A stretch of DNA of 47,259 nucleotides. Origin: Streptomyces kebangsaanensis (lineage in GTDB: Bacteria > Actinomycetota > Actinomycetes > Streptomycetales > Streptomycetaceae). The first letter of the stretch is position 1. Every line of letters begins with the position of its first letter. The notes beneath the pieces are model-generated. The model saw only the letters and a program-made list of their open reading frames with translations. It was not told where the DNA came from and did not search any database. A program made the translations under genes and the position numbers. The stretch spans positions 97,741 through 144,999 of the forward strand of contig NZ_JUJA01000160.1 of assembly GCF_001906585.1 (NCBI RefSeq). The letters run 5' to 3'. Positions 8,823-19,198 of this stretch are shown here, in pieces.

Positions 8823-10061
8823 ATGACCGCACGCATCTCCGCCGCCGATCCGGCGGCAGCCGGCGCCGAGGACCGGCTGCCCCCGGTTCGTCTCGCCTAC
8901 GACCTGCCCACCTGGAAGGAGATCACGCACCTCCTGGCGAACCTGCCGGTGTCGCTGATCGGTTTCGTCTACGTGATGTCGGTGCTGTTCACCGGCGCCA
9001 CGATGACGCTGACCGTGATCGGCTTCCCGCTGCTGGCGGCCGGGCTGATGGGTTCGCGGCAGCTGGGCAGGCTGGAGCGGGCGCGGGCCCGGGCGCTGCT
9101 CGGGGTGCGGATCGAGGAGCCGAGCCCGCTGCCGCTGCGCCGCACGAAGGGGTTGTTCGACCGGCTGTGGCTGGTGCTGAAGGACCCCGTGGGCTGGCGC
9201 ACGGTGCTGTACGACTTCATACGGATGCCCTGGGGCGTGCTCACCTTCTCGGTCACGCTGGTCTCGCTGTTCGTGCTGTGGCCGGTGCTGCCCTTCCTCG
9301 CGCGGGGCATGGCGAACGTGGACCGGGCCATGGTGCGCGCCCTGCTCTCGCCCTCCGACGAGCTGGAGCGGCGCATCGCCGAACTGGAGTCCGACCGCGG
9401 TGTCGTGGTCGACACGGCCGCCGCGGACCTGCGGCGCATCGAGCGCGACCTGCACGACGGCGCGCAGGCCCGGCTGGTCAATCTGGCCATGGGTCTGGGC
9501 CTGGCCAAGGAGAAGCTGCTGGAGGGCCAGTCCGACGAACTGGTCGCCGCGATGGTCGAGGAGGCGCACGGCGAGGTGAAGCTCGCGCTGCAGGAGCTGC
9601 GGGACCTGGCCCGCGGCATCCACCCCGCCGTGCTGACCGACCGCGGCCTGGACGCGGCCCTGTCCTCGGTCGCCTCGCGCTGCACCGTGCCGGTGAAGGT
9701 GACGGCCGACCTGGACGCCCGCCCGGCCGCGGCCATCGAGGGCATCGCCTACTTCACCGTCTCCGAGCTGCTGCAGAACGTCAGCAAGCACAGCGGGGCC
9801 CGGTCCGCCTCCGTCGACGTGTGGCGGACCGAGGACCGGCTGATGATCCAGGTGTGGGACGACGGGCGCGGTGGCGCCCGGCTGGACGGCGGGACGGGGA
9901 TGCGCGGCCTGTCCGAGCGGCTGGACGCGGTCGACGGCCTGTTCGTCGTCGACTCGCCGCCGGGCGGTCCGACGACGGTCACGGCGGAGCTGCCGTGGCG
10001 GGACCGCACGGACGGCCCCGGCGCGGGTGCTGCCGGCGCGGGCGCTCCCGGCCGGGGGTAG
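8823..10061 (+). CDS. membrane sensor histidine kinase (HisKA_3 type), first of a tandem pair
   Basis: 412 residues. The N-terminal half resembles the 'sensor domain' of actinobacterial NarL-partner kinases: hydrophobic segments at about 37-78 and 133-163, with almost no extracellular part. A HisKA_3 dimerisation region follows, with the phospho-acceptor in RRIERDLHDGAQARL (His 211). A HATPase domain then carries the N-box (SELLQNVSKHSGA), G1-like DDGRGG and G2-like GTGMRGLSERL. It is expected to autophosphorylate and pass phosphate to the regulator at 11806-12465. ATG at 8823 has no clear ribosome site. Divergent from the second nuo operon. The catalytic half is nearly identical at DNA level to the next gene. 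Confidence 0.92.
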   Translation: MTARISAADPAAAGAEDRLPPVRLAYDLPTWKEITHLLANLPVSLIGFVYVMSVLFTGATMTLTVIGFPLLAAGLMGSRQLGRLERARARALLGVRIEEPSPLPLRRTKGLFDRLWLVLKDPVGWRTVLYDFIRMPWGVLTFSVTLVSLFVLWPVLPFLARGMANVDRAMVRALLSPSDELERRIAELESDRGVVVDTAAADLRRIERDLHDGAQARLVNLAMGLGLAKEKLLEGQSDELVAAMVEEAHGEVKLALQELRDLARGIHPAVLTDRGLDAALSSVASRCTVPVKVTADLDARPAAAIEGIAYFTVSELLQNVSKHSGARSASVDVWRTEDRLMIQVWDDGRGGARLDGGTGMRGLSERLDAVDGLFVVDSPPGGPTTVTAELPWRDRTDGPGAGAAGAGAPGRG

Positions 10062-10073
10062 GGAAAACCCCCC
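10061..10073. promoter_or_regulatory. GGGAAAACCCCCC element upstream of the second kinase
   Basis: It begins at the last base of the first kinase's TAG stop, 126 bases before the second kinase. The core GGGAAAACCCC matches the reverse complement of the element at 8750-8762. Candidate regulator site; no protein is assigned. Confidence 0.4.
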
Positions 10074-10198
10074 GCCCAAGACGCCGACGCACTCCATGGT
10101 CCCGCCTCCCGCGGCCGAGCAGGCTGGAGGTACGGCGGACAGCCGCAGGAACCGAGCCGCAGGACGCGCAGCACGACGAGGGGAACAGGACGACGCCG

Positions 10199-11590
10199 AT
10201 GGCCACCCAGTACGGACCGCAGTACGGACAGGGGTACGGATCGCAGTACGGACAGGGGTACGGGCCCTACAGCGGGGACGGGTTCCACGACGGCGGCACC
10301 GGCCGGCGGCGGCACCTGCTGCCCGCCGGGCTGCGGGCGCCGTTCGAGGCGCGCAGCTGGCGCGAGTTCGGATACGTGCTGCTGAGCCTGCCGATCGGCA
10401 TCATGCTCTTCACGTACGCCGTCACGATGGTGTCGCTGGGCGCGGGCATGCTGGTGACGTTCCTCGGCATCCCCGTCCTGGCGGCGGCGCTGGCCGGCTG
10501 CCGCCTGTTCGGCGTGCTGGAGCGGGCGCGGGCGCGCGGTCTGCTCGGCCTGGAGGTGGCCGAGCCGGAGCCGCTGCGGACGAAGAAGCCGGGCGTCCTG
10601 GCCTGGACGGGGGCCCTGCTGAAGAGCGGCAGCTCCTGGCGGGCCCTGCTCTACGCCGTGCTGCAGTTCCCGTGGGCGGTGTTCTCCTTCTCGGTCGCGC
10701 TGACCTTCTGGGCGCTGGGCTGGGGGCTGCTGACGTATCCGCTGTGGTTCTGGGTCTTCCCGATGTGGGCCGGCCAGGGCGGCATCCAGCTCTACGGCGA
10801 CGGGCACCACGGCATCTACCTCGACAACCCGTTCGAGATCACGGTGACCGCGCTGGTGGGGCTGCTGTTCACGCTGGCCACACCGTGGATCGTGCGGGCG
10901 CTGACGACGGTGGACCGGGTGCTGGTGCACGGACTGCTCGGGCCGTCGCGGCTGTCGGCGCGGGTGGTGGAGCTGGAGTCGGACCGGGGGGTCGTGGTCG
11001 ACACGGCCGCCGCCGACCTGCGGCGCATCGAGCGCGACCTGCACGACGGCGCGCAGGCCCGGCTGGTGGCGCTGGCGATGGATCTGGGGCTGGCGAAGGA
11101 GAAGCTGGCGGAGGACCCGCGGGCGGCGGCGCGGATGGTGGACGAGGCACACGGCGAGGTGAAGACGGCGCTGCAGGAACTGCGGGACCTGGCCCGCGGC
11201 ATCCACCCCGCCGTGCTGACCGACCGCGGCCTGGACGCGGCCCTGTCCGCGGTCGCCTCGCGCTGCACCGTGCCGGTGCGGGTGGAGGTGGACCTGGTGG
11301 AACGGCCGGCGCCGGCGATCGAGGGCATCGCCTACTTCACCGTCTCCGAGCTGCTGCAGAACATCAGCAAGCACAGCGGGGCCCGGTCCGCCTCCGTCGA
11401 CGTGTGGCGGACGGAGAACCGGCTGATGCTGCAGGTCGTGGACGACGGGGCCGGCGGCGCGGACCTGTCCAGGGGGTCGGGCCTGGCGGGGCTGGCCGAA
11501 CGGCTGGACGCGGTGGACGGGATCCTGGTCGTCGACTCGCCGGCCGGCGGGCCCACCCGGGTGACGGCGGAGCTGCCCTGGAGGCGCTGA
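10199..11590 (+). CDS. membrane sensor histidine kinase (HisKA_3 type), second of a tandem pair
   Basis: 463 residues. It starts with a Gln/Tyr/Gly-rich tail (residues 3-23, QYG/GYG repeats), followed by a sensor domain with hydrophobic stretches at about 58-100, 150-190 and 214-235. Between them is an insert absent from the first kinase (FWVFPMWAGQGGIQLYGDGHH and onward). HisKA_3 contains RRIERDLHDGAQARL (His 282); the HATPase has SELLQNISKHSGA, DDGAGG and GSGLAGLAERL. ATG at 10199 is preceded by AGGA at a spacing of 8. Probably a paralogue of the upstream kinase sharing the same regulator; the sensor halves have diverged, so the two may read different signals. Confidence 0.92.
   Translation: MATQYGPQYGQGYGSQYGQGYGPYSGDGFHDGGTGRRRHLLPAGLRAPFEARSWREFGYVLLSLPIGIMLFTYAVTMVSLGAGMLVTFLGIPVLAAALAGCRLFGVLERARARGLLGLEVAEPEPLRTKKPGVLAWTGALLKSGSSWRALLYAVLQFPWAVFSFSVALTFWALGWGLLTYPLWFWVFPMWAGQGGIQLYGDGHHGIYLDNPFEITVTALVGLLFTLATPWIVRALTTVDRVLVHGLLGPSRLSARVVELESDRGVVVDTAAADLRRIERDLHDGAQARLVALAMDLGLAKEKLAEDPRAAARMVDEAHGEVKTALQELRDLARGIHPAVLTDRGLDAALSAVASRCTVPVRVEVDLVERPAPAIEGIAYFTVSELLQNISKHSGARSASVDVWRTENRLMLQVVDDGAGGADLSRGSGLAGLAERLDAVDGILVVDSPAGGPTRVTAELPWRR
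10218..10263 (+). repeat. 22-bp direct repeat encoding QYG/GYG tail
   Basis: Two identical 22-base copies (10218-10239 and 10242-10263, period 24) lie in the 5' end of the second kinase and encode the sticky, Tyr-rich N-terminus. Unit-number variation between strains would be easy to detect. Confidence 0.8.
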
Positions 11591-11620
11591 GCACATCGCG
11601 GATCCGCGTCTTCGGACGTG

Positions 11621-11662
11621 CGGCCTGCCGGCCGCGGCCACCCGGCCGTGCCCGGCAGGCCG
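11621..11662 (+). terminator. hairpin after the second kinase
   Basis: Perfect 11-base inverted repeat (11621-11631 with 11652-11662; CGGCCTGCCGG / CCGGCAGGCCG) and a 20-base loop, 30 bases after the kinase stop. No T-run follows, as is usual in actinomycetes. It suggests the response regulator is at least partly expressed from its own promoter. Confidence 0.55.
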
Positions 11663-11665
11663 AAA

Positions 11666-11681
11666 CACGTTGTTGAACGTG
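11666..11681. promoter_or_regulatory. inverted repeat CACGTT-N4-AACGTG upstream of response regulator
   Basis: Perfect 6-base arms around GTTG, three bases after the hairpin and about 140 bases before the regulator start. Candidate operator; the protein is unknown. Downstream, at about 11727-11742, the 8-base unit gaatgctg is directly repeated. Confidence 0.35.
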
Positions 11682-11805
11682 CGGTCACCTCCCCCACTTC
11701 CCGTGGCCCGGGCGCGGCAGGGTCCGAATGCTGGAATGCTGGACCATGTCGTACGCAACGACCGACGAGCGGGGCTGTGGGGGGCCGAGGAACGTGGAGG
11801 ACAGG

Positions 11806-12465
11806 GTGCGGGTGGTCATCGCCGAGGATTCAGTGCTGCTCAGGGAGGGCCTGACCCGGCTGCTGACCGACCGCGGGCACGAGGTCGTCGCGGGCGTCGG
11901 CGACGCCGAGGCGCTGATCAAGACCATCACGGAGCTGCACGACCAGTCCGCGCTGCCCGACGTCGTCGTGGCGGACGTACGGATGCCGCCGACCCACACC
12001 GACGAGGGGGTGCGGGCCGCGGTGCAGCTGCGCAGGGCGCACCCGGGGCTGGGCGTGCTGGTGCTGTCGCAGTACGTGGAGGAGCGGTACGCCACCGAGC
12101 TGCTGGCCGGTTCCAGTCGCGGGGTGGGCTACCTGCTCAAGGACCGGGTGGCCGAGGTCCGGGAGTTCGTGGACGCGGTGGTGCGGGTCGCCGAAGGCGG
12201 TACGGCCCTGGACCCGGAGGTGGTCGCCCAGCTGCTCGGGCGCAGCCGCAAGCAGGACGTGCTGGCCGGGCTCACCCCGCGGGAGCGGGAGGTGCTGGGC
12301 CTGATGGCCGAGGGGCGGACGAACTCGGCGATCGCCCGGCAGCTGGTGGTGAGCCACGGCGCGGTCGAGAAGCACGTCAGCAACATCTTCCTGAAGCTCG
12401 GGCTGTCCCCGAGCGACGGGGACCACCGGCGTGTTCTGGCCGTGCTCACCTATCTGAACTCGTGA
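11806..12465 (+). CDS. NarL/LuxR-family response regulator
   Basis: 219 residues with the chosen GTG start at 11806, which has GGAGGA four bases upstream. In-frame starts at 11794, 11746 and 11728 are possible. The receiver domain starts RVVIAEDSVLLREGL with the acidic pair, and the phospho-acceptor Asp is in DVVVADVRMPP (about residue 57). The C-terminal LuxR helix-turn-helix reads LTPREREVLGLMAEGRTNSAIARQLVVSHGAVEKHVSNIFLKLGL. It is the natural partner of the two kinases immediately upstream. Likely targets by position are the divergent second nuo operon, korAB and the kinase genes themselves; this is inference from layout only. Confidence 0.93.
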   Translation: MRVVIAEDSVLLREGLTRLLTDRGHEVVAGVGDAEALIKTITELHDQSALPDVVVADVRMPPTHTDEGVRAAVQLRRAHPGLGVLVLSQYVEERYATELLAGSSRGVGYLLKDRVAEVREFVDAVVRVAEGGTALDPEVVAQLLGRSRKQDVLAGLTPREREVLGLMAEGRTNSAIARQLVVSHGAVEKHVSNIFLKLGLSPSDGDHRRVLAVLTYLNS

Positions 12466-12552
12466 TCGTCCGACACTGTGCCGAGCGGGCCGGACCGTCT
12501 CAGCACTGCGTCCAGTATGCGAACGGTGCAGGGAAGGCGACCCTGACCGACG

Positions 12553-12558
12553 TAGGGT
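12553..12558 (+). promoter_or_regulatory. candidate -10 (TAGGGT) of korAB
   Basis: TAGGGT matches the Streptomyces -10 consensus and would give a leader of about 58 bases, but the -35 (near 12529) is poor. Just downstream the 9-base unit GGGAAGGCC occurs twice, separated by TTC. Confidence 0.3.
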
Positions 12559-12622
12559 TGACACCGGGAAGGCCTTCGGGAAGGCCGCTCCCACACAGCC
12601 GCCTCGAGGGAGGTCCAGTTCA

Positions 12623-15623
<3,001 letters not shown>

Positions 15624-15644
15624 GCACGCCGGCTCCCGCCGAGC

Positions 15645-15712
15645 ACGCCGGACGCCCCCGCCTGTCATGACCGTATTGCGGTACGGGTATGACAGGCGGG
15701 GGCGTCCGGCGT
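15645..15712 (+). terminator. very long hairpin between korB and rarD
   Basis: A perfect 24-base inverted repeat (15645-15668 with 15689-15712) surrounds a 20-base loop that itself contains a CCGTA/TACGG mini-stem (671-675 with 682-686 of 15xxx). It starts 21 bases after the korB stop. Probably the korAB terminator, but the right arm also overlaps a candidate rarD promoter. Confidence 0.8.
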
Positions 15713-15718
15713 TACCTT
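15689..15718 (+). promoter_or_regulatory. candidate rarD promoter overlapping the hairpin
   Basis: ATGACA (15689-15694) and TACCTT (15713-15718) lie 18 bases apart. The -35 is inside the right arm of the korB hairpin. Just after the predicted start of transcription lies GCGTGCCG-CA-CGGCACGC (15722-15739), a perfect inverted repeat that could be an operator. Confidence 0.4.
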
Positions 15719-15721
15719 CGT

Positions 15722-15739
15722 GCGTGCCGCACGGCACGC
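15722..15739. promoter_or_regulatory. 8-bp inverted repeat in the rarD leader
   Basis: Arms GCGTGCCG and CGGCACGC with a two-base spacer, 4-21 bases after the candidate -10 and 25 bases before the rarD start. Position fits repressor binding; alternatively it is a small RNA hairpin. Confidence 0.35.
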
Positions 15740-15763
15740 GGCCACGGCATGAAGGAGGATCTC

Positions 15764-16726
15764 TTGAGCGGGAAGCCGAGGGGTGAACGGCACACAGGAA
15801 TGCTGAACGGCATAGCCGCCTACGGGATGTGGGGGCTCGTCCCCCTCTTCTGGCCGCTGCTCAAGCCCGCCGGGGCGGTCGAGATCCTCGCCCAGCGCAT
15901 GGTGTGGTCCCTCGTCTTCGTCGCCGCCGCGCTGCTCGTCGTACGCCGCTGGGCCTGGGTCGGCGAACTGCTGCGGCAGCCGCGCAGGCTGGGCCTCGTC
16001 GTGGTCGCCGCCGCGGTGATCACCGTCAACTGGGGCGTCTACATCTGGTCCGTGAACAGCGGGCACGTCGTCGAGGCCTCCCTCGGCTACTTCATCAACC
16101 CGCTGGTCACCATCGCGATGGGCGTGCTGCTCCTCAAGGAACGGCTGCGACCCGTGCAGTGGACGGCGGTCGGCGTCGGCGCCGCCGCCGTCGTGGTGCT
16201 GACCATCGGCTACGGCCGCCCGCCGTGGATCTCCCTGTGCCTGGCCTTCTCCTTCGCCACCTACGGTCTGGTGAAGAAGAAGGTCAACCTCGGCGGCGTC
16301 GAGTCGCTGGCCGCCGAGACCGCCGTCCAGTTCCTGCCCGCCCTGACCTATCTGCTGTGGCTGAGCGCGCAGGGCCGCTCCACCTTCGCCGCCGAGGGCG
16401 CCGGGCACGCCGCCCTGCTCGCCTCCACGGGCATCGTCACCGCGCTGCCGATGGTCTGCTTCGGCGCGGCCGCGATACGGGTGCCGCTGTCCACACTGGG
16501 TCTGCTGCAGTACCTGGCCCCGGTCTTCCAGTTCCTGCTGGGCGTCGTCTACTTCCACGAGTCCATGCCCGCCGAACGCTGGGCCGGATTCGCCCTGGTC
16601 TGGCTGGCCCTGACCCTCCTGACCTGGGACGGCCTGCGCACGGCCCGGCGGGCGGCAGTACTCAGGGCCCGGATCGGCGCCCCCCGGACGGCGGCGGTGG
16701 CGAGCGCGGACCCGGTGGACGCGTAG
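15764..16726 (+). CDS. rarD: EamA-family transporter, RarD type
   Basis: 320 residues, about ten hydrophobic helices, two EamA repeats. RarD-like signatures are the N-terminal GMLNGIAAYGMWGLVPLFWPLL and the segments LAQRMVWSLVF, NWGVYIWSVNSGHVVEASLGYFINPLV and GLLQYLAPVFQFLLGVVYFHE. Predicted inner-membrane permease of the drug/metabolite superfamily; the substrate is unknown. The start chosen is TTG at 15764 because AAGGAGGA lies four bases upstream. The ATG at 15749 would place that ribosome site inside the gene. Monocistronic, bounded by hairpins and the leaderless neighbour. Confidence 0.9.
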   Translation: MSGKPRGERHTGMLNGIAAYGMWGLVPLFWPLLKPAGAVEILAQRMVWSLVFVAAALLVVRRWAWVGELLRQPRRLGLVVVAAAVITVNWGVYIWSVNSGHVVEASLGYFINPLVTIAMGVLLLKERLRPVQWTAVGVGAAAVVVLTIGYGRPPWISLCLAFSFATYGLVKKKVNLGGVESLAAETAVQFLPALTYLLWLSAQGRSTFAAEGAGHAALLASTGIVTALPMVCFGAAAIRVPLSTLGLLQYLAPVFQFLLGVVYFHESMPAERWAGFALVWLALTLLTWDGLRTARRAAVLRARIGAPRTAAVASADPVDA

Positions 16727-16809
16727 GCGTCGCCGCGGGGCCCGGGGCCGGGTGCCGCACACGGTGAGCCGGGAGACGAAAAGCGGCCGGGCCGCCGGTC
16801 GTCAGCCGA

Positions 16810-16815
16810 TATAAG
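16810..16815 (+). promoter_or_regulatory. -10 box (TATAAG) placing transcription start at the VOC start codon
   Basis: TATAAG is followed by only six bases before the ATG at 16822, and no ribosome site is present. This geometry predicts a leaderless mRNA. The -35 is weak. Confidence 0.45.
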
Positions 16816-16821
16816 TGACAC

Positions 16822-17301
16822 ATGCCACAGACGTCCGCGGCCTCCACACCCGCCCCGCTGCACTGGAAGCTCGTCATCGACGCCACCGACCCGCACGCGC
16901 AGGCCGACTTCTGGGCCGCCGCGCTGCGCTACGAGGTGGAGGACAACAGCGCGTTCGTCGAGCGGCTGCTGGAGCTCGGGGCGCTGCCGGGCGGGGCCAC
17001 CGTCGAGTTCCACGGCCGCCCGGCCTTCCGGGACCTGATCGCCGTACGGCACCCGGACGACCCGTACGACCCCGAGCGCGGCACCGGGCTGGGCAGGCGG
17101 CTGCTGTTCCAGCGGGTGCCGGAGGCCAAGGCCGGCAAGAACCGGCTCCACCTCGACCTGCATCCCGGCGAGGGCCGGCGCGCGGACGAGGTGGAACGGC
17201 TGGAGGCACTCGGCGCGAGCGTGCTGCGCCACGTGCGGGAGCCTGCCGGGGAGTGGGTGGTGATGGCGGACCCGGAGGGCAACGAGTTCTGTGTGGCGTA
17301 G
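16822..17301 (+). CDS. VOC-superfamily (glyoxalase-like) protein
   Basis: 159 residues. Fold-level match to the glyoxalase-like domain common in actinomycetes: an opening strand LHWKLVIDATDPHAQADFWAAALRYEVE, a central LLFQRVPEAKAGKNRLHLDLH, and a closing EWVVMADPEGNEFCVA typical of this family. Each half would form a beta-alpha-beta-beta-beta unit. The His and Glu positions resemble metal-dependent members, but no substrate can be named. It appears to have its own leaderless promoter. Not part of an evident operon. Confidence 0.85.
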   Translation: MPQTSAASTPAPLHWKLVIDATDPHAQADFWAAALRYEVEDNSAFVERLLELGALPGGATVEFHGRPAFRDLIAVRHPDDPYDPERGTGLGRRLLFQRVPEAKAGKNRLHLDLHPGEGRRADEVERLEALGASVLRHVREPAGEWVVMADPEGNEFCVA

Positions 17302-17461
17302 CGGGCCGGATCGGATCAGTGGGGCATGGCATGTCCGCGTCCCCGCTACTCTTGCGGGCACGCCGCCCTGACGATCACGGCGGTCGGCTTCGCAAGCGAC
17401 ACCGGTACCCGCTCGACGCACCCGAGTACGTGCGTTCAGGGGCCGGTTGGGAGGGGGTCCC

Positions 17462-19156
17462 ATGACAGAGAAACCACCTGTGCCCGTCGAACCGTCCGAG
17501 CGGTCCCGGCCGGCGGAGCGCATACCCGAAGTGACCGGGGGAGAGGCGGAGGGCAGGTCGCGCGCGGCGGCGGGCACGCGGTCCGGCGAAACCGTCGGTG
17601 CCGGACACCCGCCGCACCTACCGCTCGCTGCTCCCAGCCCCCTGTACGCGGGCGCCCACACCCCCGACCTCTGGTTCGCCGACCTGCGCCGCGAGCCGCC
17701 CTCCACCGTGAGCACCGCCGTCCTCTGGGCGGCGCTCGCCACCGGCGTGCTCAGCATGGTGTTACTCGACGACGGTGTGGGCGTCAATCTGTTCCTCGTC
17801 GCCCTGCCGGCCACGCTCACCGCGTACTTCGCCGCGCGCCAGACGGGCCGGGTGCGGGCCCGCCCCTGGACGCTCGCCTGGGGCGTCGGAGGACTCGCCC
17901 TCCTGCTAATTCCGGCGCTCCGCGCCGCCCAGTGGCCCTCTCTCCTCGCCATGGCCGCCGCCCTCGGTCTCGCCTCGCTCGCCCTCCACGGCTCGCGGAC
18001 CTGGACCGGCGTCGTCCTCACCCCCATCGGGCTGGTCGACTCGTTGTTCAAGGGCGCCGCGTGGGGCTGGCGAGGAGTGCGCACCCGGGCCGGCAAGGCC
18101 TCCGGCACCATGGGTTCCGCGCTGCGCGCCCTCGCCGTGACGGCCGTGCTCCTCCTCGTCTTCGGCGCGCTGTTCGCCGGGGCCGACGCGGCCTTCGCCG
18201 ACCTGCTGAGCAGGCTGGTCCCGGACGCCTCCGTCGGCGAGGGTCCCTGGCGGCTGATGATGTTCGCCCTCGGACTCCTCGGCGCCCTCGCGGCGGCACA
18301 CAGCGCCGCCGCCCCCGGGCGGTGGGACAGCTTCGAGACCGGTCGGGGCCGCGCCCGCGGCCGGGGCGAATGGGCGCTCCCCCTGCTCGTGCTGTGCGCG
18401 CTGTTCGCCGTCTTCAACGCCATCCAGCTCGCCGTCCTCTTCGGCGGGTACCAGGCCGTCCTGGACAAGACCGGCCAGACCTACTCCGAGTACGCGCGGC
18501 AGGGCTTCTGGCAACTCCTCACCGCCACGCTCCTCACCCTCCTGGTCATCGTCCTCGCGCTGCGCTGGGCACCACGCGGCGGGCCCGGTGACCGGAACCT
18601 GGTGCGGGGAGTCCTCGGCACCCTCTGCGCCCTCACCCTGATCGTGGTCGCTTCGGCGGTACGGCGCATGGACATGTACGTCGACGCGTACGGGCTGACC
18701 CGGCTGCGGATCTCCGTCGTGGCCGTGGAGCTGTGGCTCGGCCTGGTCATCCTGCTGATCATGGCCGCCGGAGCATGGGGCGCGCGCTGGCTGCCCCGCG
18801 CCGTCGCCGCGTCGGCCGCTGCCGGGGTCCTCGCCTTCGGCCTGGCCTCTCCCGACGGACTGATCGCCGAGAAGAACGTGCGGCGCTACGAGAAGACCCA
18901 CAAGTTCGACCTGGACTACGCGCGTGGCCTCTCGGCGGACGCGGTCCCCGCCCTGGACAGGCTGGAAGAGCCCATGCGGTCCTGTGTCCTCGACGCCCTG
19001 GCGCAGGGGCTCGGTCCGGCGACGGCGCCCTGGTACGAGATCAGCTGGGGAGAGATCCGCGCCCGGCGGATCCTCGAGGAACGGCCGCCGGCGGCGGACC
19101 CGGGACCCTGCCACAGCAAGTGGGAGGGCATTGAGTACCGCATCGAGTCCCCCTGA
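17462..19156 (+). CDS. DUF4153/DUF4173-like polytopic membrane protein with a TTA codon
   Basis: 564 residues. A hydrophilic Pro/Glu-rich N-terminus (1-70) is followed by about twelve hydrophobic helices, then a soluble C-terminal part of roughly 110 residues (from about KNVRRYEKTHKFDLDYARGLS). The motif GQTYSEYARQGFWQLLTATLL is typical of the DUF4173 branch. Function of the family is not established. Start ATG at 17462 has a GGGAGGGGG ribosome site five bases upstream. Leucine codon 101 is TTA (17762-17764), the rare codon read by bldA tRNA, so expression may be tied to development. I found no second TTA in a scan of the window's other genes. Confidence 0.85.
   Translation: MTEKPPVPVEPSERSRPAERIPEVTGGEAEGRSRAAAGTRSGETVGAGHPPHLPLAAPSPLYAGAHTPDLWFADLRREPPSTVSTAVLWAALATGVLSMVLLDDGVGVNLFLVALPATLTAYFAARQTGRVRARPWTLAWGVGGLALLLIPALRAAQWPSLLAMAAALGLASLALHGSRTWTGVVLTPIGLVDSLFKGAAWGWRGVRTRAGKASGTMGSALRALAVTAVLLLVFGALFAGADAAFADLLSRLVPDASVGEGPWRLMMFALGLLGALAAAHSAAAPGRWDSFETGRGRARGRGEWALPLLVLCALFAVFNAIQLAVLFGGYQAVLDKTGQTYSEYARQGFWQLLTATLLTLLVIVLALRWAPRGGPGDRNLVRGVLGTLCALTLIVVASAVRRMDMYVDAYGLTRLRISVVAVELWLGLVILLIMAAGAWGARWLPRAVAASAAAGVLAFGLASPDGLIAEKNVRRYEKTHKFDLDYARGLSADAVPALDRLEEPMRSCVLDALAQGLGPATAPWYEISWGEIRARRILEERPPAADPGPCHSKWEGIEYRIESP
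17762..17764 (+). promoter_or_regulatory. in-frame TTA leucine codon (bldA-type translational control point)
   Basis: The frame from 17462 gives codon 101 = TTA within ...MVLLDDG. In Streptomyces TTA is rare and depends on the developmentally controlled bldA tRNA. Confidence 0.85.
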
Positions 19157-19198
19157 CCGGGACGGCCCCGAGGTGCCGGGACGGCGGCGCCGGACGGG

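Noticed and set aside
8694..11758. Long antisense open frames across both kinases
   Set aside because: They mirror each other only because the kinase DNA is duplicated; their translations are His/Gln/Arg/Pro-rich without recognisable folds.
16487..16495. CTGTCCACA inside rarD as another DnaA box
   Set aside because: A single degenerate match in coding DNA without a partner; expected by chance.
17302..17461. Small gene between the VOC gene and the DUF4153-like gene
   Set aside because: Frames here have no plausible start with ribosome site and no coding bias; treated as promoter/leader DNA.
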